DNA of 30,586 bases from CAYSLA01 sp964431685. Its GTDB lineage: Bacteria > Armatimonadota > UBA5829. The stretch covers positions 1-30,586 of the forward strand of contig CAYSLA010000022.1 in the NCBI GenBank assembly GCA_964431685.1. The letters run 5' to 3'. The notes under the pieces are model-generated. The model was not told the DNA's origin. It was given only the letters and a program-made list of their open reading frames with translations, and searched no databases. Made by a program: the position numbers and the translations under genes. Every line of letters starts with the position of its first letter. Position 1 is the stretch's first letter. Positions 22,739-30,380 of this stretch are shown here, piece by piece.

Positions 22739-22824
22739 TGGCGGACCAGTGTGTCCGCCGTCAGTAGGGGCGGACCTGCGTGTCCGCCCTCAGTAGGGGC
22801 GGACCTGTGTGTCCGCCCTCAGTA
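22738..22824. repeat. Three tandem 29-bp hairpin repeats
   Basis: Units lie at 22738-22766, 22767-22795 and 22796-22824. Each has GGCGGAC and GTCCGCC arms (the first unit varies slightly) around a 5-6 base loop and ends CAGTA. Units 2 and 3 differ at one base. The units abut with no spacers, so this is a short tandem array rather than a CRISPR. It starts on the last base of the previous stop codon and may act as a terminator or REP-like mRNA stabiliser. Confidence 0.85.
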
Positions 22825-22864
22825 GAGTGGGCCGTCCCCATTATTTGATAACTGAGGTCAACAA

Positions 22865-23095
22865 ATGTCCAAAGGCAAGATGCTTCTCATCGTCAACCCT
22901 CTCCTGGGTCTGGCCGTAGTAGTGCAGGCCGTCACCGGCGCGATGATGAAGAACCACGTTTCGCCAGGCGAACTGTGGGAAGGTCTGCACGTTGCGTTCG
23001 CAGTTGCGCTGGTCGTGCTGACGGTGGCTCATCTTGCGCTCAACTGGCACTGGGTGAGAGTCAATATACTAAAGAAGAAGGCGAAACAAAGCTGA
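22865..23095 (+). CDS. Small DUF4405-type membrane protein
   Basis: The 76-residue protein has two membrane helices. It carries His residues at the second helix (LHVAFAVALVV, VLTVAHLALNWHW), which is the pattern of DUF4405 proteins, whose paired His residues may bind heme. The ATG has GAGGT about eight bases upstream. Cytochrome-b-like electron transfer is a family-level guess only. The stop ends two bases before the alaS ATG, so the two are likely co-transcribed. Confidence 0.75.
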   Translation: MSKGKMLLIVNPLLGLAVVVQAVTGAMMKNHVSPGELWEGLHVAFAVALVVLTVAHLALNWHWVRVNILKKKAKQS

Positions 23096-23096
23096 T

Positions 23097-25754
23097 ATGC
23101 TGAGCAGTGAACTAAGAAGCAAATACCTGAAGTTTTTCGAGAGCAAGGGACACCTTGTGCACCCCAGCGATTCCCTGGTGCCCAACGATCCCACGCTGCT
23201 CTTCACTTCCGCGGGCATGGTGCAGTTCAAACCGTACTACATCGGAGAGAGGGTGCCGCCCTGCAGCAGGATCGTAACCAGTCAGAAGTGTCTCCGCACA
23301 GACGACGTGGACGAGGTCGGCGACGCCGTGCATCATACGTTCTTCGAGATGCTGGGCAACTTCAGCTTTGGCGACTACTTCAAGCGTGAATCAATAGTCT
23401 GGGCGTGGGAGTTCCTTACGGACGTCCTGAAGCTCAATCCCGATCATATATGGACCAGTGTCTATCTCGATGACGACGAGGCGTGGGATATCTGGGCGAA
23501 GGATGTCGGGTTCCCGGAAGAGCGGATCGTGCGGCTGGGTGAGGATAAGAACTACTGGCCGGCCAACGCGCCCAGCAAGGGGCCCAACGGGGTCTGCGGC
23601 CCGTGCAACGAGATATTCCTGGACGTGACCCCGCAACTGGGCGAGCCCGAGGACCCCACCTGGTCGATTGCTCACGATGGTGGCCGGTTCGTTGAGATAT
23701 GGAACCTGGTGTTTACACAGTATGACCGGCAGGAGGATGGCACACTGAAGCCCCTGCCCACCAGGAACATTGACACCGGAATGGGCCTCGAGCGCACTAT
23801 CGCCGTCTTGCAGGGCACGCCCACTGACTACGAGACCGATCTGTTCATGCCGATTATCAAGTCGATCGAGTCGATCTCCGGCGCGGCATACGGTTCGGCA
23901 GAGGATACGGACCGGGCGATTCGAGTGGTTGCTGACCATATTCGAGGCGCTGCGTTCGCCATTGCCGACGGGGTCATGCCCTCCAATGCGGGCAGAGGAT
24001 ATGTGCTTCGCAGGGTGATAAGAAAGGCCATCGTTCAGGGCCGTAAGCTTGGTCTTGACAGAGTGTTCATGGATAGCGTTATCCCAAGTATTGTGGCTGT
24101 GATGGGTGGCGTCTACCCCGAGATATCGGAGCGGCAAGCACATCTTGAGAAGATACTCTCGAGCGAGGAAGAGAAGTTCCGCCGGACCCTGGACGCTGGG
24201 CTTGCGCGCCTTGAGGAAATGATCATCTCTGCGAAAGCCGCCGAATCCGGGCGGATAGACGGCGAGACAGCTTTCCAGCTATATGACACGTTTGGGTTCC
24301 CGCTGGAACTCACCACCGAGATCGCGGGTGAGAAGGGGCTGCGGGTCGATGTAGAAGGCTTCGAGTCGGCGATGGAACAGCAGCGTCAGCGTGCAAAAGA
24401 TGCCAGCGATTTTGGCAGCGTGATGGTTGCAGGCAGCGGAGGCGTCCTGGCTGAACTGGAGCGAGCCGTGGAACCCACTCAGTTTGTGGGTTACGACACG
24501 CTGAGCGCGACAGCGACGGTGCAGGCCATACTCAAAGGCGGGGAGTTAGTTGGCGCCATCTCTGAGGGTGATGAGGCCGAGGTGGTGCTTGACACCTCAC
24601 CGTTCTACGCGGAAACGGGTGGACAGGCCGGCGATATCGGGTCGTTGGTGTCTGAAAAGGCGTCTGCCGAGGTTACTGACACGCAGAAGGTTTCAGGCCT
24701 TTTCTTCCACAAAGTTGCACTCACTTACGGAACTCTGACAGTTGGTGACGCTGTAAACTGCTCTGTCAATGCCGCTCGGCGGCATAACATAGCCAGAAAT
24801 CACTCCGCTACCCATCTTCTCCACGCGGCATTGCGCAGTGTGCTGGGAGATCATGCGCTGCAGGCCGGCTCGGTGGTCGATCCGGACAGACTGCGGTTCG
24901 ACTTCTCTCATTTCCAGGCTGTCACTCCGGAAGAACTTCGGTCTATAGAGGACATGGTCAACGACATGGTTCTGGCCGATCTGCCTGCCCAGACTGTTGA
25001 GACAAGTGTCGAAGAAGCCAGAGAGATGGGAGCTACGGCGCTCTTTGGGGAGAAATATGGAGACCGGGTGCGGGTGGTCAAGATGGGAGACTGCTCCGTC
25101 GAGCTCTGCGGTGGCACGCACCTTGGCAGGACTTCGCAAATCGGTCTATTCAAACTCGTTAGCGAATCCAGCATAGGGGCTGGGTTGCGTCGCGTTGAGG
25201 CAGTAACCGGCCACGCGGCGCTGAAGTATGTCCACGAAGCTGAAGACAGGCTTCACGAGACCGCGCACGCCCTTGGTTCATCGGTCGTGGAGGTCGTGTC
25301 GGCGGCCGAGCGTGCCGTGCAGTCGGCCAAAGACGCCCAACGGGAGATAGACAAGCTCAAGAGCCGGGATGCGGCGGACAGGGCGGGCTCGCTCGCTGAA
25401 GCTGCAGAGGATCTTGGTGGCGTGAGACTGGTGACGGCCTCACTGGATACCGCCGACCTGCCCACGCTACAGAAACTTGCGGACGGCATCGCCGACAAGC
25501 TTGGCTCTGGTGTCGTGGTGCTGGCTGGCGTGGCTGACGGCAAAGTGCTGTTCGTCAGCAAAGTCACCTCAGATCTCACCGCCCAGGGATTCCACGCCGG
25601 CAACACGCTGCGAGAGGTGGCGAAGATCGCCGGTGGCGGCGGCGGCGGAAAGCCCGAATTCGCGCAGGCCGGCGGCAGGGACGCCTCAAAGGTCTCCGAC
25701 GCGCTCGCCAAAGCCTGCGAGATCGTTCGGGCACAGGCAGAAGCACGCCTTTGA
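23097..25754 (+). CDS. alaS: Alanine-tRNA ligase
   Basis: The 885-residue enzyme charges tRNA-Ala. Clear are the opening LRSKYLKFFESKGHLVHPSDSL, SAGMVQFKPYY (class-II motif 2 region), QKCLRTDDVDEVG, HHTFFEMLGNFSFGDYFK, TGMGLER (motif 3), the zinc/editing motifs HSATHLL (about 568) and CGGTH (about 671). The Gly-rich C-Ala end GGGGGGKPEFAQAGG is also present. Full length is normal for the family. There is no ribosome site of its own; the ATG comes one base after the previous stop, so it is probably read by translational coupling. A convergent gene ends 15 bases downstream. Confidence 0.96.
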   Translation: MLSSELRSKYLKFFESKGHLVHPSDSLVPNDPTLLFTSAGMVQFKPYYIGERVPPCSRIVTSQKCLRTDDVDEVGDAVHHTFFEMLGNFSFGDYFKRESIVWAWEFLTDVLKLNPDHIWTSVYLDDDEAWDIWAKDVGFPEERIVRLGEDKNYWPANAPSKGPNGVCGPCNEIFLDVTPQLGEPEDPTWSIAHDGGRFVEIWNLVFTQYDRQEDGTLKPLPTRNIDTGMGLERTIAVLQGTPTDYETDLFMPIIKSIESISGAAYGSAEDTDRAIRVVADHIRGAAFAIADGVMPSNAGRGYVLRRVIRKAIVQGRKLGLDRVFMDSVIPSIVAVMGGVYPEISERQAHLEKILSSEEEKFRRTLDAGLARLEEMIISAKAAESGRIDGETAFQLYDTFGFPLELTTEIAGEKGLRVDVEGFESAMEQQRQRAKDASDFGSVMVAGSGGVLAELERAVEPTQFVGYDTLSATATVQAILKGGELVGAISEGDEAEVVLDTSPFYAETGGQAGDIGSLVSEKASAEVTDTQKVSGLFFHKVALTYGTLTVGDAVNCSVNAARRHNIARNHSATHLLHAALRSVLGDHALQAGSVVDPDRLRFDFSHFQAVTPEELRSIEDMVNDMVLADLPAQTVETSVEEAREMGATALFGEKYGDRVRVVKMGDCSVELCGGTHLGRTSQIGLFKLVSESSIGAGLRRVEAVTGHAALKYVHEAEDRLHETAHALGSSVVEVVSAAERAVQSAKDAQREIDKLKSRDAADRAGSLAEAAEDLGGVRLVTASLDTADLPTLQKLADGIADKLGSGVVVLAGVADGKVLFVSKVTSDLTAQGFHAGNTLREVAKIAGGGGGGKPEFAQAGGRDASKVSDALAKACEIVRAQAEARL

Positions 25755-25769
25755 CGTTTCCGAGCCAGG

Positions 25770-27038
25770 CTACTTTGTCAGTTGAAGATCGCCGGCTGTA
25801 TCGGTCCCGCGCCACCTGCCCGGTACTCCTCCGTCATCCCTGAGGTTCGGCCCGCGGCTGTAGAGCAGAAAATCCTTGCCGCCATCCAGTGGCTTGTATT
25901 TGAGCGGTTTGCCGCGGCCGAACGGGTCAACGGGCACGGACTTCACATATGCCGGCACAAGTTGGGCCAGCTTGTCGGGGTAGCGATTGTGGGCGAAATG
26001 GTAGCGGCGAAGAGCGACTTCGGTTTGGATGAGGGCAAGAACGGCCTCGCCCTTAGCGTACTTGAGTCTTCCCGCCACTACGTCCACTGGCGACAGGGCA
26101 TTGTCCGGCACTGGCACCTTCGAATCGCCCGTGTAGGGGCCCTGCTGCTCAGCAGCTGCCTCCTTGTGGTAAGCCTCGTTTTCGCGGATTAGTGCTGTCT
26201 TGTTGGCAAGCGAGAACCTGGCCTTGTCCCACAACTCACGCGGAATCGTCATGCGATCCCAAGTATCCGGATCATACCAGATGTAAGGGTTCAACATACG
26301 CTTGAGGTGACCCGGCGCACGGAATATCTGAAGGCTTTCCTTTGTGTGCGTCAGCCCTTGATTCAAGACCGTTTCACTGTAGGGCGGGCGTTTCTTGCTA
26401 ATGCTTTCGAGACGCCCTGCAACGTGAGCCAGTTCGGCTGGGTTGAGCTTAGGAAGCAGGCGGGCAAACCTGTCTGTGCCCATCGCCTCAATCGCATACC
26501 CCACCAAGGCAGTAATCATACTCCCACCGCGCGGCAATGTGACGCCAAATTCTATGCAATCCAGCCGTGAATTAGCAGCTCCTCCTGGTTGTTCAATCTG
26601 CTCGAAGTAATTAGCCTCTCCCAAGAGCACTCTGGCAGTCTCCCGGAACGCGCTGTAGGGCGAGAATGCCGTGCCGGACACGAATCGGTCGTTTGGGTGA
26701 AGGTAAGGTTTCTTGAAACCCCTGCGAAGGACATTCAGGGCCGGGGCGAAATCGCGCTTTGACAACTCATACCGTCGTACGTATAGAGATTCTACCGTAG
26801 TACCTGGAGAGTCCGGCACCGTGTGTTGCACATTCTCTATCATCTCCGCGGCCTTCACGAAATCGTCCCAACCATTGTCCTTCGGCATCTTCTGCACAGG
26901 AACGGTAATACTCGGAGGGCGATTGTTGATCAGGAAGACTGCAGCAAGCACGACTATGACGGCACAAAGCACCAGCAGGGCAATCTCAAAAGCCTGCAAA
27001 CGTGAGTGTGGTTGTGAGCTGTGGGTCGACCTAGTCAT
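25770..27038 (-). CDS. Membrane-anchored hypothetical protein with pseudopilin-like C-terminal part
   Basis: I place the start at the ATG at 27038, four bases after GAGGTG; a GTG four codons earlier would overlap that site. The 422-residue protein has an N-terminal membrane helix at about 16-37, then a large outside domain. Its last 90 residues (ALRRYHFAHNRYPDKLAQLV, SVPVDPFGRGKPLKYKP, FLLYSRGPNLRDDGG) look like the C-terminal part of type II secretion pseudopilins (GspG-like), with the same order of a helix, an NxYP turn, a DPFG loop and a glycine/aspartate-rich end. The N-terminal prepilin cleavage site is absent, so it is not itself a pseudopilin. Similar hypothetical proteins are known to me from Planctomycetota and Armatimonadota. 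The function is unknown. Confidence 0.6.
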   Translation of the reverse strand: MTRSTHSSQPHSRLQAFEIALLVLCAVIVVLAAVFLINNRPPSITVPVQKMPKDNGWDDFVKAAEMIENVQHTVPDSPGTTVESLYVRRYELSKRDFAPALNVLRRGFKKPYLHPNDRFVSGTAFSPYSAFRETARVLLGEANYFEQIEQPGGAANSRLDCIEFGVTLPRGGSMITALVGYAIEAMGTDRFARLLPKLNPAELAHVAGRLESISKKRPPYSETVLNQGLTHTKESLQIFRAPGHLKRMLNPYIWYDPDTWDRMTIPRELWDKARFSLANKTALIRENEAYHKEAAAEQQGPYTGDSKVPVPDNALSPVDVVAGRLKYAKGEAVLALIQTEVALRRYHFAHNRYPDKLAQLVPAYVKSVPVDPFGRGKPLKYKPLDGGKDFLLYSRGPNLRDDGGVPGRWRGTDTAGDLQLTK

Positions 27039-27192
27039 CGGACACCTCACCAGAGTACTTCGTCATATCCATAGCCCAGTCCTCCTTGCTCCGCCAGAGG
27101 AACACTACAGGGCCTTCATCCGTCTTTCAGTTAAGAGGTAACACGTATGCCCTTAGCTGCGCGTGGTCCTTGCCCTGCGCGCTCAGTGCGGA

Positions 27193-27222
27193 TTGACAAG
27201 GCGATTGGGGCTGTGCTAATCT
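27193..27222 (+). promoter_or_regulatory. Probable promoter of the DUF1573-rhodanese-MauE operon
   Basis: TTGACA (27193-27198, perfect -35), 18-base spacer, TAATCT (27217-27222) preceded by TGC as an extended -10. It lies about 53 bases before the TTG start. Confidence 0.55.
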
Positions 27223-27223
27223 T

Positions 27224-27252
27224 GCGGCAGGCGAGGAGACCTCGCCTGCCGC
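27224..27252. repeat. Perfect 13-bp GC-rich hairpin in the operon leader
   Basis: GCGGCAGGCGAGG (27224-27236) and its exact complement (27240-27252) are separated by three bases. It sits between the -10 box and the ribosome site of the DUF1573 gene, so it would form at or next to the 5' end of the mRNA. No T-run follows. I know this GGCAGGCGAGG palindrome as a repeat scattered in other genomes, so it may be a REP-like insertion. Confidence 0.75.
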
Positions 27253-27275
27253 CGTTTCACCGGGAGGAGTCCGAG

Positions 27276-27971
27276 TTGATCAAGAGACTGCTTCGTTTCA
27301 TCGTAGTTTCGGCGTTCACCGTCAGTGCCGTCTCAGCACTTAGTGCCGCGCCCAAAATCCAGTTTGAGCAAGAGTTAGTCGATTTTGGCAAAGTATCCGT
27401 TGGCAAACCCATCACCGTCAGTTTTGCGTTCACCAACGTCGGAGACTCCGACCTGGAGATATTGAAGATCTCATCCGGGTGCGGATGCACCAAAGCTGAA
27501 GCGAACCAGACCAGGCTTGCGCCCGGACAGTCCTCGACGATTGAAGCCATCTTCAACAGCACCGGATTTAACGGTCGCATCCATAAGAGCATCTCCATTT
27601 CCACCAACGATCCTGCCCGGCCAACTCTTGGTCTGTCCATATCGGGAGAGGTTGAGTCTCTCGCGAGGTTCCGGCCCGAGAGGCTGAACTTCGGCTCGAT
27701 GAAGGTAAACACAACCAAGACGCACCTGCTGCAGGTCATCCCGATCGACCCCTCGACGTTCGAGATCACCAAGGTCACCGTGCAGGGAACCCACCTGGCT
27801 GTGCCAAGCTTCAGGAAGATTGTCGGTGAGTCAGGGGATTTCTGGGAATTGTCAGTGGTCGTTAGCGCAGGCAGTAACCCGACACGGGTGATGGAGTCGG
27901 TCAATGTGCTGACTAACGCTGGCGAAAAGGTGAAGCTCAACACGACGGTCTATGGAAATGTCGTCCAGTAA
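27276..27971 (+). CDS. Exported DUF1573 protein with Cys-x-Cys motif
   Basis: The TTG at 27276 has GGGAGGAG six bases upstream and gives a 231-residue protein starting with a signal peptide (to about residue 25). The first domain is the typical DUF1573 Ig-like beta-sandwich, FELVDFG-type start (EQELVDFGKVSVGKPI), SFAFTNVGDSDLEI and SSGCGCTKAEAN with C69 and C71. A second beta domain follows. DUF1573 proteins are exported, often lipid-anchored or surface-bound, and their Cys motif is thought to have a redox or metal role, but the family is uncharacterised. It is the first gene of a three-gene operon; its stop overlaps the start of the rhodanese gene by up to 20 bases. Confidence 0.85.
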   Translation: MIKRLLRFIVVSAFTVSAVSALSAAPKIQFEQELVDFGKVSVGKPITVSFAFTNVGDSDLEILKISSGCGCTKAEANQTRLAPGQSSTIEAIFNSTGFNGRIHKSISISTNDPARPTLGLSISGEVESLARFRPERLNFGSMKVNTTKTHLLQVIPIDPSTFEITKVTVQGTHLAVPSFRKIVGESGDFWELSVVVSAGSNPTRVMESVNVLTNAGEKVKLNTTVYGNVVQ

Positions 27972-28713
27972 AGGATATGGCCGGTGGTATGCCGGAAATC
28001 TACGCCGGATTATCGCTGGCGCTGTTCTCATTGTCGTGCAGGCGGCTGCCATTGGTCTTGCGGCTAACGCTCTCAATCCGCAGGGTTTGCCTTGGGTTCG
28101 AGTCCCACTGAAGGATACGCGCAGGCTCGCAACCACGCAGGAGGTCGTGCCTACGAGTCCTGACGCAATCCCGCCCGATAAGTCGAGTATCTCCGTCCCC
28201 GCGCCTCTCCCCGGCAATGCGGTTGAACCTGTTCTCCCACCCAAGTCAGCGCCAACACCGGATGCCGCTGAGGCGCCCAAACCCGTACAGCCCAACTCTG
28301 CTGCGAAACCGCCCGCGCCGTCGTCTGAACCGAGCCGAACCCCGCAATCCGTGGTGAAGCCGAAGAAGGTTGAGGCACTCTTCACGACTCTATCGGATGC
28401 CAAGGCGTTGTTCGACCGCAAAGCGGCCGTCTTTGTCGATACACGTCATAGAGAAGACTACGACTTCGAGCACGTTGTTGGAGCACGGTCTGTGTTTGTT
28501 GAGGATGTTGACAAGCTTAACGAAAGCGTGCTGGGTTCAATACCTAAGGATCGTACAATAGTCACCTACTGCAGCGATGCGCAGTGCGAGACCGCGATCA
28601 AGCTGGCGGACGCCCTGGTTGCACGCGGGCACACCCGAGTGTTCATACTGATGGAAGGGCTGCCCGGATGGAAAGAGGCGGGATACCCAACCGCGGGAGC
28701 AGGTGTCCAGTGA
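27952..28713 (+). CDS. Membrane-anchored rhodanese-domain protein
   Basis: The 253-residue protein begins inside the DUF1573 gene (ATG at 27952, or 27958, six bases later). It has a membrane helix at about 20-40 and a long Pro/Ala-rich linker at 60-135 of low complexity. A C-terminal rhodanese domain (143-253) carries the VDTRHREDYDFEHVVGA segment and the active-site loop YCSDAQCETA with C207 as the expected sulfur-carrying Cys. Rhodaneses move sulfane sulfur to cyanide or thiol acceptors. The anchor and linker place this one outside the cytoplasmic membrane. The linker has room to span a cell-wall layer. The stop overlaps the next gene by four bases (GTGA). Confidence 0.85.
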   Translation: MEMSSSKGYGRWYAGNLRRIIAGAVLIVVQAAAIGLAANALNPQGLPWVRVPLKDTRRLATTQEVVPTSPDAIPPDKSSISVPAPLPGNAVEPVLPPKSAPTPDAAEAPKPVQPNSAAKPPAPSSEPSRTPQSVVKPKKVEALFTTLSDAKALFDRKAAVFVDTRHREDYDFEHVVGARSVFVEDVDKLNESVLGSIPKDRTIVTYCSDAQCETAIKLADALVARGHTRVFILMEGLPGWKEAGYPTAGAGVQ

Positions 28714-29183
28714 AGACTTTGTCTGACTTCAGCGGTAGGGGAGCACTTCGAAGTGCTCCCTTACTTGGAAACAAGTACGTCGTCGGCGTCGTGAGGTGGG
28801 CGCTGGCCCTGATCTTCATAGCCTCGGCTCTTGGCAAGATAGTGGACCCGCAAGCTTTCGCTGACAACGTCGCCGGGTACCGACTTCTGCCTCTCTACGC
28901 GGTCAATATCTTCGCAATGATTCTTCCCTGGGTGGAGTTGATGGTGGGCCTTTCGCTGCTGAACAGTGTCGCGTTCAGGAGCGGGGCGCTGCTCGCCGCC
29001 CTTATGAATCTGGTCTTCCTTGGCGCGGCGGCAAGTGCGATGGCGCGCGGTCTCGATGTCGACTGCGGATGTTTCACGATCGCGAAGAGCAAGGTCGGCT
29101 GGGAACTCATCGGCAGGGACATCGCATTTCTTGCGATGTCCCTGATTGTTCTTCTTTATCGCGACCGTGCACATGACACATAG
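28710..29183 (+). CDS. MauE/DoxX-type membrane protein
   Basis: The GTG at 28710 overlaps the rhodanese stop and has GGGAGCAGG upstream. The 157-residue protein has four membrane helices and the family's RWALALIFIASALGKIVDPQAF opening helix and WVELMVGLSLL segment. A Cys-x-Cys (DVDCGCF, C119/C121) lies between the third and fourth helices. MauE-type proteins serve disulfide formation in methylamine dehydrogenase maturation and DoxX relatives take part in thiosulfate oxidation. In this operon a role in thiol/sulfur redox beside the rhodanese is a reasonable inference. The first 20 residues include a stretch (SGRGALRSAPL) that is not typical of the family and is encoded by a palindromic repeat. 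Confidence 0.85.
   Translation: MKTLSDFSGRGALRSAPLLGNKYVVGVVRWALALIFIASALGKIVDPQAFADNVAGYRLLPLYAVNIFAMILPWVELMVGLSLLNSVAFRSGALLAALMNLVFLGAAASAMARGLDVDCGCFTIAKSKVGWELIGRDIAFLAMSLIVLLYRDRAHDT
28739..28760. repeat. Perfect 22-bp palindrome inside the MauE-type gene
   Basis: GGGAGCACTTC followed by its exact complement, so the sequence is its own reverse complement with no loop. It lies in frame in codons 10-17 of the MauE-type protein, before the first helix. The core GGGAGCACTTCGAAGTG is a known recurrent repeat, so it looks like an in-frame insertion of a REP-like element. Confidence 0.8.
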
Positions 29184-29207
29184 GTCCCATAAGTCCCATA
29201 TTCCCGC

Positions 29208-29897
29208 TCACTTGTTCCGCAGCCACACATAGACGCCCTCGCCCACGGCCTCCGGGAACGCAAGACGCAACTTGCCGTCGGCATCTGGCTCGGGCAGGTT
29301 CGATATTGGTCTGCCATCACCCGTGGTAATAGTCAGATTGCCTGTGGCCAGTCCCAGTGCCTTGAGGTCTACTGTGACAGCCGCTGAAGGCCTCTCGCGT
29401 TTGGGAGTGGCGGCGGCGATCAGCACCGATCCGGATTTTCGGTAGAACGATACGATAACGTCCGGATGCGAACTCGTAACCAGCGGGCTGTTCTGCCAGT
29501 AGGGGACAAACTCAGCACCCTCGATTCCGTAATCGTCCCATGCCTTCCACACAGGGGCGTGCCAGATGGCGGTTTCGGACCCCTGTGAATCGCCTGAAGT
29601 CCACATGCCGTAGCCGTGAGCCAGGGCGATGGGAAGGATGTACGGTTGTTGTAGAATAGGCCCGCGGTAGAACTCTCGCGGGACTCCCCACTGCGGGCTG
29701 AAGATCACCCGCATATAGTCGAGCGGCACCTCGAAGTTTGCAGGGGCCACCCAGAAGTTCTCACCCGACATAAAGTAGTCCAGGAACGCGGCGCTGCCCG
29801 ACCCGCCGCCGTGGCCGAGGAAGAAGAACCCCGGATCGGCCGCCTGTGTGGCACGGCGGAGCCGCAGCATAAAGTTTCGGGCCGCGCGGATGGGCTG
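29208..29897 (-). pseudogene. Glycoside hydrolase-like protein, C-terminal fragment
   Basis: The minus-strand frame ending at the TGA at 29208-29210 encodes about 230 residues of a natural protein, from about IRAARNFMLRLRRATQAADPG through FFFLGHGGG to VYVWLRNK. It has repeats of aromatic and Gly-rich segments (GMWTSGDSQGSE, YGIEGAEFVPYWQNSPL, ASFYRKSGSVLIAAATPKRE-like) that look like the final catalytic and beta-sandwich part of a large glycoside-hydrolase-like enzyme (GH123/DUF6067-type is my best guess). The frame stays open to about 30335, but upstream of about 29895 it turns into the antisense of an unrelated gene. The N-terminal catalytic barrel is therefore missing, and no start or ribosome site is present. 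Confidence 0.6.
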
Positions 29898-30380
29898 CAC
29901 AACCGCCCCGTGGTCGGGGTAAGCTACTATGAGGCAGAGGCTTTCTGTGCCTGGGCAGGCGGTCGGCTGCCTACCGAGGCTGAGTGGGAGAAGGCCGCGC
30001 GTTGGACTGGTAGTTATCCGAATGTTTATGCGTGGGGAAACACGTGGGACACGCAGAACTGCAACAATTGGTACGACGCTCTGTATCCAGGTTGCCAGAC
30101 CGCTCCTGTTGGCAGTTATCCAGGCGGCGCGAGTCCTTATGGTTGTCAGGACATGATTGGAAATGTTCGGGAGTGGTGTAAGGACTGGTATGAAATCAAC
30201 TACTATTCTCAGACTCCCCCTGGTGGCTGGAACAATCCTCAGGGGCCCGGAAGTGGCAGCTCTCGTGTGTCGCGGAGCAGTGGTTGGAGCGGCACCGGCG
30301 ACATACGCCGCTGAGCTGTCCGCATCCATAGCCAACCTGGCAACTACTTCGACTACCTCGGTTTCCGTCTAGCCCGCTAG
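29898..30380 (+). pseudogene. Formylglycine-generating-enzyme (SUMF1)-type domain, 5'-truncated and with an in-frame stop
   Basis: From about HNRPVVGVSYYEAEAFCAW (29898 on) the frame matches the FGE/sulfatase-modifying fold: GGRLPTEAEWEKAARW, YAWGN, GSYPGGASPYGCQDMIGN, then VREWCKDWYE. At 30312-30314 a TGA interrupts where a Ser is expected (GDIRR, stop, AVRI), and beyond it the same frame continues the family ending NYFDYLGFRLAR to the TAG at 30378-30380. A TCA-to-TGA change would explain it. The 5' part is missing; upstream in-frame codons belong to the antisense of the neighbouring fragment, and there is no start or ribosome site. True FGEs activate sulfatases; many copies in bacteria are binding or sensing domains instead. 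Confidence 0.7.

Noticed and set aside
22738..22824. Tandem array taken at first for a minimal CRISPR.
   Set aside because: The units abut without spacers, and no cas gene is near.
30312..30314. In-frame TGA as a selenocysteine codon in the FGE-like domain.
   Set aside because: The position is a Ser in the family and not catalytic, and no SECIS-like hairpin is obvious; a nonsense change is simpler.
29898..30335. Minus-strand continuation of the glycoside-hydrolase-like frame.
   Set aside because: It is antisense of the FGE-like sequence and reads as Arg/Thr/Pro-rich nonsense.
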